A DNA stretch of 64,000 bases, taken from Methanolobus psychrotolerans. GTDB taxonomy: Archaea; Halobacteriota; Methanosarcinia; Methanosarcinales; Methanosarcinaceae. A program made the position numbers and the translations under genes. Under the pieces are notes generated by a model. It was not told the DNA's origin. It did not search any database and was given only the letters and a program-made list of their open reading frames with translations. Each line of letters starts with the position of its first letter. Position 1 is the stretch's first letter. The DNA lies in assembly GCF_002243045.1 (NCBI RefSeq), contig NZ_MBKP01000006.1:62001-126000 (forward strand), given 5' to 3'. Positions 44,802 to 53,980 of the stretch are shown here, piece by piece.

Positions 44802-46574
44802 TCACTCATCCAGAATATTGTGGTAGTAATACTCTCCCTTGCTTTTTTGCTCCCTGTCAAGCCTTGAATTCGGTTTATTGACTCTTGGACGAGAAGTATC
44901 CTCATCACGCCTGAATGTAATTCCAAGGTTTGCCAGGAATTTGTTCATACCATCCTGCATGCTTAAAGGCTGATGGGCTTTTCCGTAAACTGCCGGCTCA
45001 CCCTCAAAAACTATAAGGCGCTCGCTCAGCAGGTCTATCAGATATATATCGTGGTCAACTACCATTGCAGTCTTGCGATTGTTCTCTGCGAACCTCTTAA
45101 TAACTTTTGTTGCCATTGAACGCTGTTCCACGTCAAGGTGGGCACTTGGCTCATCAAGTATGTACATGTCAGCATCCTGACAAAGGCAGGCTGCGATGGC
45201 TACTCTTTGGAGTTCTCCGCCACTGAGCTCTGTGAGCAGGTGGTCGTAGAGTCTTTCAAGCTGCAAGGGTTTTACTACTTCTGACTGGAAATAACTGCTG
45301 TCAAATTTATTGGAAATACCACGCAGGAAATACTGTACCGGAATCACCGTATCGGCTTTGATATATTGTGGTTTGTATGCAATTTTGATATTAAGATCAA
45401 GTTTGCCCTCATCCGGCTCTACCTCTCCTGCAAGTATCTTGACAAATGTGGATTTACCGATACCATTAGGCCCTACTATACCGAGAACTTCACCTTCTTT
45501 TAGTGAGCCGGCAACGGTTGAAAGAGTAAATTCATTGCCATATTTCTTTGAGAATGCTTCATAGTTCACAAGTGTGTTGATATCTGTCCCTACCCTTGGA
45601 GGGTGGACCTCGAACTTGATGGTTTCCGGACGTATACGCACGTTCTCTTCAGCAAGGTAACCTTTAAGATACTGGTTGATCGCAATGCGCACACCCTTGG
45701 GATGGGTTATCACGCCATATCCTCCAGGTTCTCCGTATGCCACATGTACAACATCGGCAAGCATGTCAAGTATTGCAAGGTCGTGCTCAACAACAAGTAC
45801 GGCTTTTTCCTCTGCTATCTCCTGGATGAGCTGTGCCGAATTGATACGCTGGTAGATATCAAGATAAGGACTTATTTCGTCAAAAAAGTAGAAATCAGCA
45901 TCTTTTGCAGCACATGCGGCAATAGCCACCCTCTGGAGTTCACCGCCACTGAGCTCTGTTATCTTGCGGTCAAGAACATGCGAAAGGTTGAGACGCTCGA
46001 TCAGTTCCGGGAGTTTTCCTCTTTCATCTGTCTTATCGAGAAGCTCGCTGGTCTTACCCTTGAAAGCTTTGGGTATCAGATCTACGTACTGGGGTTTCTG
46101 GGATACTTTGACGTTACCGTCTGCCACATCACTGAAATAGTCAAAGAGTGCTGTCCCGGCATAATGTTCAAGTACTGTGTCCCAGCTGCCACTTTCCTGT
46201 GAGAAATTTGGAAGGAGGTTACCTGAAAGGATCTGCACTGCCGTACTTTTACCAATACCATTGGGTCCGAGAATACCTGTAACTCTTCCAACCTGCGGGA
46301 CTGGCAGGCCATAGAGGGCAAACCCATTAGGACCGTACCTGTGGGTCGGTTCTGTGAGGGCCTCTGGAAGACCGATGATCATTATGGCTTCAAAAGGACA
46401 TTTGTGAACACATATTCCGCATCCAACACAAAGTTCTTCGGATATCAGTGGCTTACCATCATCTGCAAAAATGATAGTTTCATCCCCGGTCCTTACACGA
46501 GGACAGTATTTTTCGCACTCATGACTGCAACGTCTTGGCTGGCATCTATCTCTGTTCAATATTGCGATTCGCAT
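44802..46574 (-). CDS. Ribosome recycling/biogenesis ATPase RLI (ABCE1)
   Basis: 590-aa essential archaeal ABC protein that splits ribosomes after termination. Two N-terminal [4Fe-4S] motifs (RCQPRRCSHECEKYCP and CVGCGICVHKCPF) precede two nucleotide-binding domains, each with GPNGIGKST and LSGGELQRVAIA, separated by the hinge. Full length with all motifs intact. AGGGAT before the ATG. Confidence 0.96.
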   Translation of the reverse strand: MRIAILNRDRCQPRRCSHECEKYCPRVRTGDETIIFADDGKPLISEELCVGCGICVHKCPFEAIMIIGLPEALTEPTHRYGPNGFALYGLPVPQVGRVTGILGPNGIGKSTAVQILSGNLLPNFSQESGSWDTVLEHYAGTALFDYFSDVADGNVKVSQKPQYVDLIPKAFKGKTSELLDKTDERGKLPELIERLNLSHVLDRKITELSGGELQRVAIAACAAKDADFYFFDEISPYLDIYQRINSAQLIQEIAEEKAVLVVEHDLAILDMLADVVHVAYGEPGGYGVITHPKGVRIAINQYLKGYLAEENVRIRPETIKFEVHPPRVGTDINTLVNYEAFSKKYGNEFTLSTVAGSLKEGEVLGIVGPNGIGKSTFVKILAGEVEPDEGKLDLNIKIAYKPQYIKADTVIPVQYFLRGISNKFDSSYFQSEVVKPLQLERLYDHLLTELSGGELQRVAIAACLCQDADMYILDEPSAHLDVEQRSMATKVIKRFAENNRKTAMVVDHDIYLIDLLSERLIVFEGEPAVYGKAHQPLSMQDGMNKFLANLGITFRRDEDTSRPRVNKPNSRLDREQKSKGEYYYHNILDE

Positions 46575-46627
46575 GTAAAATCCCTGTCAGTGAAATAAAA
46601 TAAATGGATAATGCTAAAAAGAAAAGA

Positions 46628-47041
46628 TCAATTAAGGAGCAACGTCCATGTTACAAGACAGAAATCTATAACGATGAACTCAACATAGAACCAGTCCTTA
46701 AAACCGAATTCCTTTGTCCTGATCTTGAAAAGCGGGAATACAAGTTTCATGGCATAGTAGGAAAGCGCAGCAATGATTATCATTATTGCATACCACTTCA
46801 TGGCAGGGTCGTCACTTATCCCAAGCTGTATGTAGGCAAGTATGCCGGCTATTATACCAATAATAGCTGCAACTGCCGTTTTGACGATACCCTCCTTGTG
46901 AGCTTTCTTCCTTTCTTCCGGAGTCTTCACTTTAAATGAAATCTTGCCGGAGCCTGATGAAGTAGGAACTGGTTGCGCAATATCTGTGGATTCCTGTGTA
47001 GAAGTGGCCACTGATTGCTTTTTCTTGGATGATTTTGACAA
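46628..47041 (-). CDS. EMC6-like membrane protein
   Basis: 137 aa: a polar, Ser/Thr/Lys-rich N-terminus (1-45), then helices near 55-72, 84-102 and 116-135, ending FGFKDWFYVEFIVIDFCLVTWTLLLN-like. The FGFKDWFY and TWTLLLN signatures are those I associate with archaeal proteins related to EMC6 of the eukaryotic membrane insertase. The start is TTG with AGGAGATCA upstream. It follows the MBL nuclease gene and precedes RLI on the same strand. Confidence 0.65.
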   Translation of the reverse strand: MSKSSKKKQSVATSTQESTDIAQPVPTSSGSGKISFKVKTPEERKKAHKEGIVKTAVAAIIGIIAGILAYIQLGISDDPAMKWYAIMIIIAALSYYAMKLVFPLFKIRTKEFGFKDWFYVEFIVIDFCLVTWTLLLN

Positions 47042-47125
47042 TTGATCTGATCTCCTGGTACAACTTGGATAGTGTGGGTATAAAAACCAATACTTATATA
47101 AATGTTTATCCTGCCAGAAAGGACT

Positions 47126-48112
47126 TCACACAAATTCATTGCTTAAAACATTATTTATCCGGTCAATAGAAAGCGCATTAAAACCAATGCATTCAAGATG
47201 TTTTGCAAATCTTCCAGGACGGTGACCACTGGGATGATAGACAACTGTAAATTCAGGACCAATATCCTTTACCATTGTTACAAGTCCCCTGGCATCCAGA
47301 TGATCGCTGATCTGGATTGCAGGATATCGATAATCACTGCGTCCCGTCATTACAAATTTAGACATGCGGGAAGGCAGTTTCTCCAGATCCCATGGGGGGA
47401 CTATACTTATGCAATCTCCACAGCCTTCTCCAAGACACGCCAGTTCCCCGGCACCTTCAAGAAGGCCCCTTGTAAGTGAAAGAGATTGATCTTCCATCTC
47501 TATTGTACCATCATAACCAAGTCCCCGGAGAAGCTCCACGGCTCTTTGTGCCTTACCGAAGGCATAGGCTCCAAAAGCAATAGATGGATGATCCCTGAAA
47601 GCATTCTCAAAACCTGATATATCGTCGTCAAAATAACAGGTCGCATCCCCCGGGTCCCCATAATTAGCTTCGGTTATCAGCAGGTCACACTCAGGAAGCA
47701 TAGAAGCATCCTTTACATCACCTGTCACAAGGATCCTTGTGCCAAGTTCATTCTCCCACATAAACGAGGTTGAACCTACCGTGTGAAAATTTGGGAAGGT
47801 CTGCACCTTTACGCCGCAGGTCTCTATTATATCTCCTACTTTAAAAGTCCTGCCGGCATATTTACGCTCATGGCGTATCTCAAGGGCAATGGCAGTCTTA
47901 TCGGAGCACACTGCGCGCTCAGACAGCATTGCAGATTTACCATAGTGGTCAGAATGGGCATGAGTAATAAGATAAGCATCTGGCTGCTGGTATTTTGCAG
48001 GAGTCCGGGTAGTATCTATTGAAAATGTGACAAGTTTGCCTTCGACAGACCTGAACTTCACAGAAAGATGAGGCTTAAAAGAACCCCGGGAGTTCTTCTC
48101 CCTGAAAACCAT
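47126..48112 (-). CDS. MBL-fold nuclease (mRNA 3'-end processing factor-like)
   Basis: Metallo-beta-lactamase fold with THAHSDHYGKS (HxHxDH metal site), VTGDVKDAS and later GRSDYRYPAIQISDHLDARG and VVYHPSGHRPGRF, matching archaeal proteins called exonucleases of the beta-CASP family. The ATG at 48112 (328 aa) begins MVFREKNSRGSF. The frame stays open to a TTG at 48208, whose extra 32 residues (including PVPRLRKLKELVDLGV) cannot be excluded. Follows the thioredoxin gene. Likely acts on RNA or DNA ends. Confidence 0.78.
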   Translation of the reverse strand: MVFREKNSRGSFKPHLSVKFRSVEGKLVTFSIDTTRTPAKYQQPDAYLITHAHSDHYGKSAMLSERAVCSDKTAIALEIRHERKYAGRTFKVGDIIETCGVKVQTFPNFHTVGSTSFMWENELGTRILVTGDVKDASMLPECDLLITEANYGDPGDATCYFDDDISGFENAFRDHPSIAFGAYAFGKAQRAVELLRGLGYDGTIEMEDQSLSLTRGLLEGAGELACLGEGCGDCISIVPPWDLEKLPSRMSKFVMTGRSDYRYPAIQISDHLDARGLVTMVKDIGPEFTVVYHPSGHRPGRFAKHLECIGFNALSIDRINNVLSNEFV

Positions 48113-48231
48113 TACACCAAGATCAACCAGTTCCTTCAATTTACGTAACCTCGGAACTGGATTGACCTGAAGGTATTTACACTTTTTCAAAAATACGGAG
48201 GAAAACAATTTGAAAAAAGAATATCAGGCGC

Positions 48232-48501
48232 CTAAAGCACCTTTTTCAGTTCTTCGATGAGGACACCTGCGGTGGTAAGCCCGGTAAAACGCTTTACTGG
48301 CTTTCCGTCCTTCACTATAATAAGGGTAGGTACCGCCTGGATACCATACTGAGATGCCAGACTCTGGTTCTGATCCACATCTATAACCTTTACATCAACC
48401 TTGTCACCAAATTCTGCTGTTACCTTTTCAAGATGAGGTTTCTGCATCTTACAAGGTCCACACCAGGTTGCACTGAAATCCAAAAGTTCCGGTTTGCTCA
48501 T
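48232..48501 (-). CDS. Thioredoxin
   Basis: 89-aa small thioredoxin with the redox motif TWCGPCK (Cys near 14 and 17), cis-Pro in GIQAVPTLIIV and the C-terminal GLTTAGVLIEELKK helix. The short length is normal for methanogens. GAGGTG precedes the ATG. The following MBL gene is on the same strand. Confidence 0.92.
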   Translation of the reverse strand: MSKPELLDFSATWCGPCKMQKPHLEKVTAEFGDKVDVKVIDVDQNQSLASQYGIQAVPTLIIVKDGKPVKRFTGLTTAGVLIEELKKVL

Positions 48502-48705
48502 ATAAACACCTCTGTATAATATATCCCATGAATTGATTATTTTTACTTTTATCGATGTAGCACATTACCAGAGCGGAAAGAGATTGCCTGCAACCTGAGT
48601 CCCCAAAACCCAGTGCCTCTTTGCAACGGTGATGTGCATTACACACACAACCATGTTCACAATTGTATATAATGTTTTCGTTTACGTTATATACTGACGT
48701 TATAC

Positions 48706-49497
48706 TCACATACGCCTTATCCGAGAAGTTAGATCAAGCGGCTTAGCGTAATAAGGCGCAGTGGTCACAATGACATCCACAAGCTTTGCATATTCTGGTA
48801 TCATACCAATATCTATCCCGCCAACTGCGATTTCCAGATGTGGATTAAGAGCGCGCAGCTCCGGCACCAATGATCCCAGTTCCTGGGGACTGTAATGGTC
48901 CAGTAGAAGCAGATCAGCCACAGGTGCAGATTCATAAGCCTCTTCCCTGGTCCTTGGTTCGATCTCTATCTTACGCATGGCCCTGAGCTTTACCTGTTTT
49001 TCCATTACATCCAGATGGTTCTGTGTAATGAGAATAGAATCGCTCAAGGAGTTTCGGTGATGGTCACCGCCTCCTATCTTTACAGCCTTAAGCTCATACT
49101 TGCGAAATCCCGGATGAGTTTTACGGCTTGTTGCTACCATAATATCAGGATTTGATTTTTTTGCAAGCTCCACAGCAAAACGGGTACTTGAGGCAATAGA
49201 GCACACCAGTGAAAGGAAGGTCTGCGATATACGCCACAGTTTAAAAAGTTCCGGAAGATCGCCCTGTGCCTCAAATATCACATCGTTAGGATTGAACTCA
49301 GCACCATTTTTCACCATGCTCACAACTTCAAGGCCTTTCTTTTTGTAGAAAGCCGCAAGGTCATCCATACATGCGGCAACCCCATGCTCCCTTGATTTTA
49401 TACGAAGTCTTCCATTACCTTCTATACCAAGGAACTCTGTGGTCTCATCCCCGTAAGGACAATCCTCTGAAAGATAAAGATCAAAAAAGTCTATCAT
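48706..49497 (-). CDS. QPRTase-fold phosphoribosyltransferase (NadC/ModD-like)
   Basis: 263 aa of the quinolinate/nicotinate phosphoribosyltransferase fold: TSRKTHPGFRKYELKAVKIGGGDHHRNSLSD (split by positions about 126-156) with the PRPP-binding Arg/Lys/His set, ITQNH, and LLLLDHYSP/AVGGID barrel strands. It resembles both NadC and ModD, so the exact substrate is open; a role in NAD synthesis or in molybdenum-linked metabolism is possible. AGGAGAT precedes the ATG. The 200 bp downstream hold no gene. Confidence 0.75.
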   Translation of the reverse strand: MIDFFDLYLSEDCPYGDETTEFLGIEGNGRLRIKSREHGVAACMDDLAAFYKKKGLEVVSMVKNGAEFNPNDVIFEAQGDLPELFKLWRISQTFLSLVCSIASSTRFAVELAKKSNPDIMVATSRKTHPGFRKYELKAVKIGGGDHHRNSLSDSILITQNHLDVMEKQVKLRAMRKIEIEPRTREEAYESAPVADLLLLDHYSPQELGSLVPELRALNPHLEIAVGGIDIGMIPEYAKLVDVIVTTAPYYAKPLDLTSRIRRM

Positions 49498-49563
49498 AGT
49501 AATCTCCTGCGCTACTTAATAGGAGAGTATATTTCATAACTGTTTCTATTTTTAAAGAAAAAA

Positions 49564-49588
49564 GGAGGACATCAGTCCTCCAGTGTTG
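49564..49588 (-). terminator. Hairpin terminator containing the acs stop codon
   Basis: On the minus strand GGAGGAC-TGAT-GTCCTCC is a perfect 7-bp hairpin (49564-49581) followed by six T residues. The acs stop codon TGA sits inside the four-base loop. The form resembles a bacterial intrinsic terminator. Confidence 0.65.
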
Positions 49589-51461
49589 AGATGTCTCCAG
49601 GGTCCTGGCCAAGTTCCCGTGCCTTTAGCAGGCGCCTCATTATTTTGCCGCTGCGGGTCTTTGGCAAAGATTCCACAAACTCGATCTCCGATGGCATAGC
49701 TATCGGACCTATGTTCATCCTTACATGATAGATAAGGTCCAGTTTCAACTTGTCGCTGGCCTTGAATCCCATGCGCAGTATGATGAAAGCCTTAATGGAA
49801 TCTCCCTTGAGAGGATCAGGTTTTCCGATAACTGCCGCCTCTGCTACAGCCTCATGTGACACAAGGGCACTTTCAACCTCGGCACTGCCAATGTTATGGC
49901 CTGCAACTATCAGGACATCGTCAGAGCGACCAAGGATCATGATGTATCCATCCTCATCCTTTACTGCCAGGTCACCTGCGGTGTAATATTGCCCAATAGT
50001 GCTCCAATACTGGCGATATCGCTCATCGTTACCGTAGACAGTCCTCATCATGGAAGGCCATGGTTCCTTTATAACAAGCAAACCACCGGTTCCGGGAGGA
50101 ACAGGTTCACCATTCTCATCAACGACATCGGCAATAACACCAGGGACTGGCTTTCCTGCAAACCCGGGCTTCATGGGTTCACCAATCGTTGTTGTAAGCA
50201 TATGCATACCGGTTTCGGTTTGCCACCACGTATCCAGAATGGGACATGTCTCCTTGCCAATAACACGATAATACCACTCAAAAGCCTCAGGATTGAGAGG
50301 TTCCCCAACTGAACCCAGTATACGCAGTGAGCTCAGATTGTACTTTTCGGGCCACTGCGCACCCATCCTCATGAACATGCGAATTGCTGTTGGTGCTGTG
50401 TAGAAAATAGTTACATCGAACTCTTCTACCATACTCCACCATACACCAGGATCTGGATAGTCCGGTGTTGTTTCGGAAATAAGGACCGTCGCACCCATTG
50501 ATAGCGGGCCGTAGACAATGTAACTGTGACCTGTGATCCATCCTGGGTCTGCAGTGCACCACATGACATCGCTCTCTTTCAGGTCGAAGATATTCTTTGT
50601 GGTGTAATAGGTACCGACCATGTAGCCACCACAGACATGAACTATTCCTTTTGCCGGACCAGTCGTTCCGCTGGTATAGAGAATAAACAATGGATCCTCA
50701 GCGTCCATGACCTCCGGTTGGCACTCTTTTTCCACACCTTCCATGATCTCGTAGAAATCAACTTCAATCTCCGAGAAAAGCTCCAGTTGCGGAGTCATTC
50801 TCCTGAGAACAACTATCTTCTCCACACATGAAGCATTAACAACAGCCTCATCTACCAGGGTCTTGAGGTCTATACGCTTTCCGCGCCTCAGAGTTGCGTC
50901 TGCAGTGATAACTATCTTAGCCTGTGCATCTTTTATCCTAGAGTGTAATGCGTTGGCACCGAAACCACCGAATACTACACTGTGTACCGCACCTATACGG
51001 GCACATGCCAGCATTGCAATTATCTGCTCAGGGACAAGTGGCATGTAAATACATACCCGGTCACCTTTTTCCACTCCAAGTGACTTCAGGCCGTTTGCAA
51101 ATCTCATAACCTCACGGTAAAGCTGGCGATATGTTATGACCTGCTCTTCACCGTTATCACCAACCCAGATCAGGGCTACTTTGTTCCTTTTCCCATTGAG
51201 GACATGACGGTCCAGGCAGTTATAAGTAATGTTCAGCTTTGCATTGGTGAACCATTTTGCATATGGATGATCCCACTCCATTACCCTGTCCCATTTTTTG
51301 AACCACTCGAGTTCTTCTGCAACATTTTCCCAGTGTTTTTCAGGGTCTTTCAGAAAATTGCCATAAGCAGTTTCATAGTCCTGTATCCAGGATCTTTCCC
51401 TGACAGATGGATCGGGAAGGTAGCTTTTGCTATTCAGCTTGACATCGAAATTCTCAGACAT
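49572..51461 (-). CDS. acs: Acetyl-CoA synthetase (AMP-forming)
   Basis: 629 aa from the ATG at 51461, chosen because AAAGGAG lies just before it; an upstream start at 51503 adds 14 unconserved residues. AMP-binding motif [34 protein letters not shown] and the C-terminal SGKIMRRLL with the acylation-regulated Lys are all present. It activates acetate, or another short acid, to the CoA ester. Methanosarcinaceae that do not grow on acetate keep it for assimilation. The long leader has tandem TATA-like sites near 51675-51710. Confidence 0.93.
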   Translation of the reverse strand: MSENFDVKLNSKSYLPDPSVRERSWIQDYETAYGNFLKDPEKHWENVAEELEWFKKWDRVMEWDHPYAKWFTNAKLNITYNCLDRHVLNGKRNKVALIWVGDNGEEQVITYRQLYREVMRFANGLKSLGVEKGDRVCIYMPLVPEQIIAMLACARIGAVHSVVFGGFGANALHSRIKDAQAKIVITADATLRRGKRIDLKTLVDEAVVNASCVEKIVVLRRMTPQLELFSEIEVDFYEIMEGVEKECQPEVMDAEDPLFILYTSGTTGPAKGIVHVCGGYMVGTYYTTKNIFDLKESDVMWCTADPGWITGHSYIVYGPLSMGATVLISETTPDYPDPGVWWSMVEEFDVTIFYTAPTAIRMFMRMGAQWPEKYNLSSLRILGSVGEPLNPEAFEWYYRVIGKETCPILDTWWQTETGMHMLTTTIGEPMKPGFAGKPVPGVIADVVDENGEPVPPGTGGLLVIKEPWPSMMRTVYGNDERYRQYWSTIGQYYTAGDLAVKDEDGYIMILGRSDDVLIVAGHNIGSAEVESALVSHEAVAEAAVIGKPDPLKGDSIKAFIILRMGFKASDKLKLDLIYHVRMNIGPIAMPSEIEFVESLPKTRSGKIMRRLLKARELGQDPGDISTLED

Positions 51462-51805
51462 GCTCGCTCCTTTTTGCATTAATAATCGTGATGTTTGCTC
51501 CATGACCTCAGGTCACTTCAAGGCCAATCGAACCAGTCTTTACAGGCAACCACATCATGTCATTTTGAAGAACAAACAAAGGTTCATGCATAAACCCCGG
51601 GACATGAAAGGAACCGCGTTGAAGAAGTGTATATCATAAATCACCAACAACTATCACGTATAATCATGATATTGATATATACCTATTTTGGTCTCAGCAA
51701 TATATATCCCAGAACAAATAAGTTAATGCTCCAGAAGCAAACTTTGGCAATGATTAGAATAAAGCTATGAAACCGATAGCTGAAAACGCAAGAACAAAAA
51801 AAGAA
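51462..51805. other. acs upstream region
   Basis: 344 bp between acs and the NAC gene. On the minus strand it contains two TATA-like elements (GGATATATATTG and GGTATATATC, about 51675-51710), implying a leader of about 170-220 nt, and an inverted repeat TGACCT-C-AGGTCA (51503-51515) about 40 bp before the acs start. No ORF is convincing. The repeat may be a regulator site acting on acs. Confidence 0.45.
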
Positions 51806-52156
51806 TTATGATGAGAGTGACAGAATAGCCTCTGCCAGATCACCATTTGCATTTTTCAATGCGTCCCTGGCTTTATCTTCGGACACTCCGGTCTGCTCTG
51901 CAACGAGCCTCACGTCATCATCGGGTATTTGTACATCCCTGGCGACCTCTTCCGGAGTACCGACTATCTGATAGGTATCCACACCCTGAGCATTCATTAT
52001 GGAGACGTTGGCATCGTTAAATACGATATCCCTTGAAGCTGTCCGTATAATGACCTGTTCAACCTCATCTATGTCAGTGATGTTAATACCCATCTGTTTC
52101 ATCATCTGTTTGACCTTTGCAGGATTCATTCCCCTGCCACCTATTCCCGGAAACAT
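51806..52156 (-). CDS. Nascent polypeptide-associated complex protein (aNAC)
   Basis: 116 aa from ATG 52156 (AAAGGTGAT upstream). The N-terminal FPGIGGRGMNPAKVKQMMKQMGI leads into the NAC beta-barrel (VEQVIIRTASRDIVFNDANV) and the C-terminal UBA domain (DVRLVAEQTGVSEDKARDALKN). Homodimeric archaeal NAC binds nascent chains at the ribosome exit. Confidence 0.95.
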   Translation of the reverse strand: MFPGIGGRGMNPAKVKQMMKQMGINITDIDEVEQVIIRTASRDIVFNDANVSIMNAQGVDTYQIVGTPEEVARDVQIPDDDVRLVAEQTGVSEDKARDALKNANGDLAEAILSLSS

Positions 52157-52219
52157 GTAATCACCTTTGTATATGAATGAATTACCCAAATATTCAATTA
52201 TATGTTATTAAAAAGTTGC

Positions 52220-52552
52220 TTAACAGCATCCGCCACCACATGATGAGGAGCTGCATCCACCACCGGACGAGGGATTGTCGATGACAAAGCCCTTTCCTGA
52301 AGGACCATCTACGTAGTCGATCTTTGCATTGGACAGGCCATCTGCATCATCTTTATTCATTACGATCTTAAGACCTTTGTTCTCAACTATAAGGTCATGA
52401 TCTTCGCTGATCTCATCCTCAAGTGACATTCCATACTGCACACCGCAGCAGCTCATGCCTGCAATGAAAACTCTGAGAGCGACATCCTGTTTGTTCTGTT
52501 CCTCAAGCAGTGATTTTAATTCAGCTGCTGCTTTGTCAGTTACTTCTACCAT
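52220..52552 (-). CDS. HesB/IscA-like iron-sulfur assembly protein
   Basis: 110 aa with the A-type carrier fold: VTDKAAAELKSLLEEQ, RVFIAGMSCCGVQYGMSLED (Cys pair near 34-35) and FVIDNP. The usual C-terminal CGC is replaced by a Gly/Ser/Cys-rich tail with six Cys in the final segment (GGGCSSSSCGGGCC), which could bind iron or a cluster differently from classic IscA. GAGGAATCA precedes the ATG. Confidence 0.78.
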   Translation of the reverse strand: MVEVTDKAAAELKSLLEEQNKQDVALRVFIAGMSCCGVQYGMSLEDEISEDHDLIVENKGLKIVMNKDDADGLSNAKIDYVDGPSGKGFVIDNPSSGGGCSSSSCGGGCC

Positions 52553-52678
52553 TATTGATTCCTCATTGTTTTGTTTGAAATTACTACAAGGTGACTACCG
52601 GGTAATCCCTTATATGTGTTTTTGATATATAAACAATTCGTATTGTTACGAACTGGTTTGATCGTCCCGACATAACCT

Positions 52679-53878
52679 TTACACAAATTCAACGTCATCG
52701 TCTACCGGATTTTTCAAGACCTCACCGCTTGAAGCATTTATCTCCACAGAGTTCCTCTGCCCCTTTATTTCCCATATAGGAACATAAACGAGTTCCACCT
52801 GCAAGCTAATATCTGACTCGACTGGCTTAAATCTTTTGTGTTCGGAGATTATAGCTTCACCCTGAGTATCATCAAAACGCAGATCACGCGTATAATCATC
52901 TACGATCATATTAAGAAGCTGCTTCCGTGCATCCTCTTCACATGTAACAGGCGTTTTCACGTCATACTCGACAGCTGGAACCACAACACTTTCACGTATA
53001 TCATTGAGGTTCATGTTCTCTGAGTGACCATTGAGTGCATTAAGACAGCCAGAACCATCGCCGGATATGTCGATTATCTTGGACCTGTACCGATGTTCCA
53101 CGCTAAGGGAATAACTGTACTTCCAGAAAGGCACGAATTTCAATATTGCACCATTCGATCCTCGGATATGAGGTGTTGATATGGAGATCGCACGTTCTCT
53201 TGATATGTTTACCGGCGATGAATGCAGATCCAGTATCATTGAATCTTCAGGCAACCTCTGGACCGGAACTGCAGGAAATTCAATAAACTGCTCATCCAAA
53301 ACTTCTGCAACCTCATGTTCCTCAGGAACAGATTCAGAAGATTGCCCACGCGGGCGATAATATTGTACTTCTGTTACTCTCTCAACTGAAGGAGTGGGTG
53401 CCCTGGGGACACGTGACACAAACTTGTCTTCTAAAGCTCTTTTTTCGACATGAGGAGAGGAACCAGTTCCAAATATAGCATTTATAGCTTCTTTTGCATA
53501 TTCATCTGACCTGTTGACCGGTTTTTTGATGCCTGTCTCAAGCAGATCAAGTTCTGCAGTTGCCCCTTCGATATCTGCAAGCACTGCCCTGCCGATTTTC
53601 AAGGCCAGGTCATCCCGGCCCCACACATCAATACCTGAAGCTGCTGCCTGACGAAGAACTTCATCAGATATATTGCCAGCGATTACATAGAGACCTTTTC
53701 CCTCTGCGATCTGACTTGCAAAGTCCCGCACCTCTACGACATCCGGAGTGTATGAAAGCTTAATGAACGTTTTCAATCCACTCTTTTCAGCAACTAGGTC
53801 ATACCTGAAAGAATCTGTAACATCGTAACCTGATGATGTGAAAATATCCCTCAAAATTCGCACTAAGTCCTGTTTCAT
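52679..53878 (-). CDS. Uncharacterised archaeal protein with nuclease-like N-terminus
   Basis: About 399 aa from the second Met (53878; an ATG at 53887 is too close to its GGGT). Residues about 1-110 resemble a restriction-endonuclease-like fold (YDLVAEKSGLKTFIKL, then VIAGNISDEVLRQAAASGIDVWGRDDL), but the motif around the second active-site position reads FIK rather than ExK, so activity is uncertain. A low-complexity linker (about 140-220) leads to a C-terminal domain with VPFWKYSYSL and VYVPIWEIKGQRNSVEINASSG. No membrane segments. Confidence 0.5.
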   Translation of the reverse strand: MKQDLVRILRDIFTSSGYDVTDSFRYDLVAEKSGLKTFIKLSYTPDVVEVRDFASQIAEGKGLYVIAGNISDEVLRQAAASGIDVWGRDDLALKIGRAVLADIEGATAELDLLETGIKKPVNRSDEYAKEAINAIFGTGSSPHVEKRALEDKFVSRVPRAPTPSVERVTEVQYYRPRGQSSESVPEEHEVAEVLDEQFIEFPAVPVQRLPEDSMILDLHSSPVNISRERAISISTPHIRGSNGAILKFVPFWKYSYSLSVEHRYRSKIIDISGDGSGCLNALNGHSENMNLNDIRESVVVPAVEYDVKTPVTCEEDARKQLLNMIVDDYTRDLRFDDTQGEAIISEHKRFKPVESDISLQVELVYVPIWEIKGQRNSVEINASSGEVLKNPVDDDVEFV

Positions 53879-53949
53879 TATAATCATTACCCATTTTGCC
53901 GGTTAAGTAAAATAACTTTCCATGAATAAAAAGCATAAAGATGTGAAAG

Positions 53950-53973
53950 CATGTTTCCTGGTGTGGAAACATG
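53950..53973 (-). terminator. Hairpin downstream of the KaiC-like gene
   Basis: Perfect 9-bp inverted repeat CATGTTTCC (53950-53958)/GGAAACATG (53965-53973) with a 6-nt loop, in the 100-bp gap after the minus-strand KaiC-like gene. There is no T run, so attenuation or protection of the mRNA end is as likely as termination. Confidence 0.45.
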
Positions 53974-53980
53974 ATAAATA

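Noticed and set aside
48449-48709. 86-aa Cys-containing frame next to thioredoxin
   Set aside because: It overlaps the thioredoxin start and the end of the neighbouring gene, and shows no family match.
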